From Fimbriimonadales bacterium (GTDB taxonomy: Bacteria > Armatimonadota > Fimbriimonadia > Fimbriimonadales > GBS-DC): a DNA stretch of 5,704 bases. A model generated the notes under the pieces. It ran no database searches and was not told the origin of the DNA. It worked only from the letters and a program-made list of their open reading frames with translations. The position numbers were made by a program, and so were the translations under genes. The stretch is from contig JAOAFW010000043.1 in NCBI GenBank assembly GCA_026416065.1, positions 1-5,704 on the forward strand. The letters run 5' to 3'. Shown piece after piece: positions 5,603 through 5,704 of the stretch (the first letter of the stretch is position 1; every line of letters begins with the position of its first letter).

Positions 5603-5704
5603 TCACGCGCAACCGTTGCCGAAAGCAAACAGCACAGCGAGGAGATCCGCGTCATCGACTACGCCGTCATCGTTCACATCCGCCACAATGTCGCTGGAAC
5701 CGAA
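5603..5704 (-). CDS. C-terminus of a protein with a dockerin-like EF-hand repeat (partial)
   Basis: On the minus strand the frame is open from the window edge to a TGA at 5605-5603, giving 33 residues. They include DVNDDGVVDDADLLAVLFAFG, broken here as DVNDDGVVDDAD plus LLAVLFAFG. The loop has D, N, D, D and D at positions 1, 3, 5, 9 and 12 of the DxNxDGxxxxxD calcium-binding pattern of type I dockerins and related EF-hand repeats, followed by the usual hydrophobic helix. The protein ends with GNGCA. Such tails are commonly found on secreted or surface proteins in Gram-negative-like environmental bacteria; in cellulosomal species dockerins bind cohesins, but a lone tail does not imply a cellulosome. 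Only one repeat is visible and the rest lies beyond 5704. The gene converges on the nuclease gene with a 42-base gap. Too short for a product name. Confidence 0.72.
   Translation of the reverse strand, partial: FGSSDIVADVNDDGVVDDADLLAVLFAFGNGCA

Noticed and set aside
5589..5608. GCGTG/CACGC hairpin as a terminator between the convergent genes
   Set aside because: The stem has only 5 pairs, overlaps the stop codon of the minus-strand gene, and is followed by only short mixed T stretches on that strand.

Overview
The window is gene-dense, GC-rich bacterial DNA holding six protein-coding regions: four complete genes, recF missing only its first few codons, and a fragment of a minus-strand gene at the right edge. 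It has the layout of a chromosomal replication/recombination neighbourhood. The combination of recF followed by a DUF721/DciA gene, a short ComEC, frequent GTG/TTG starts and a C-terminal dockerin-like EF-hand tail (DVNDDGVVDDADLL) would fit a thermophilic member of the Armatimonadota (Fimbriimonadales-like). That placement is an inference from style, not from a marker gene, and is tentative.

Positions 2-3184 form one tightly packed plus-strand block. recF (recombinational repair and clamp-adjacent ATPase) overlaps dciA (DUF721, replicative helicase loading) by 8 bases. A membrane ComEC-type DNA-uptake channel follows after 8 bases. The block therefore joins replication restart/repair, helicase loading and DNA import. 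dnaN is the usual upstream partner of recF but lies outside the window.

The most unusual structure is inside dciA at 1419-1516. Three copies of a 21-22-base palindromic unit, two direct and one inverted, are inserted in frame between the DUF721 domain and a C-terminal zinc ribbon. Each copy folds on itself as a 7-bp stem with a 4-base loop, and copies 2 and 3 together form a perfect 22-bp inverted repeat. The inverted copy carries a GTAG at its foot, as REP elements mobilised by RAYT transposases do. This looks like a REP/BIME-like repeat that has colonised a coding sequence and now encodes an inter-domain linker.

Positions 3185-3411 are non-coding in my reading. They hold a G-rich tract, a TAGAAT -10-like box and an AGGAGG ribosome-binding site in the loop of a 6-bp inverted repeat, just before a TTG start. 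From there a second plus-strand unit runs: a protein of three GAF domains with no output domain, overlapping by 8 bases a small RecB/Cas4-type PD-(D/E)XK nuclease with the four cysteines of an iron-sulfur cluster.

At 5603-5704, convergent on the minus strand, lies the last 33 codons of a protein ending in a dockerin-like calcium-binding repeat, probably a secreted or surface protein unrelated to the DNA-processing genes. I found no tRNA, rRNA, CRISPR array or transposase gene in the window.
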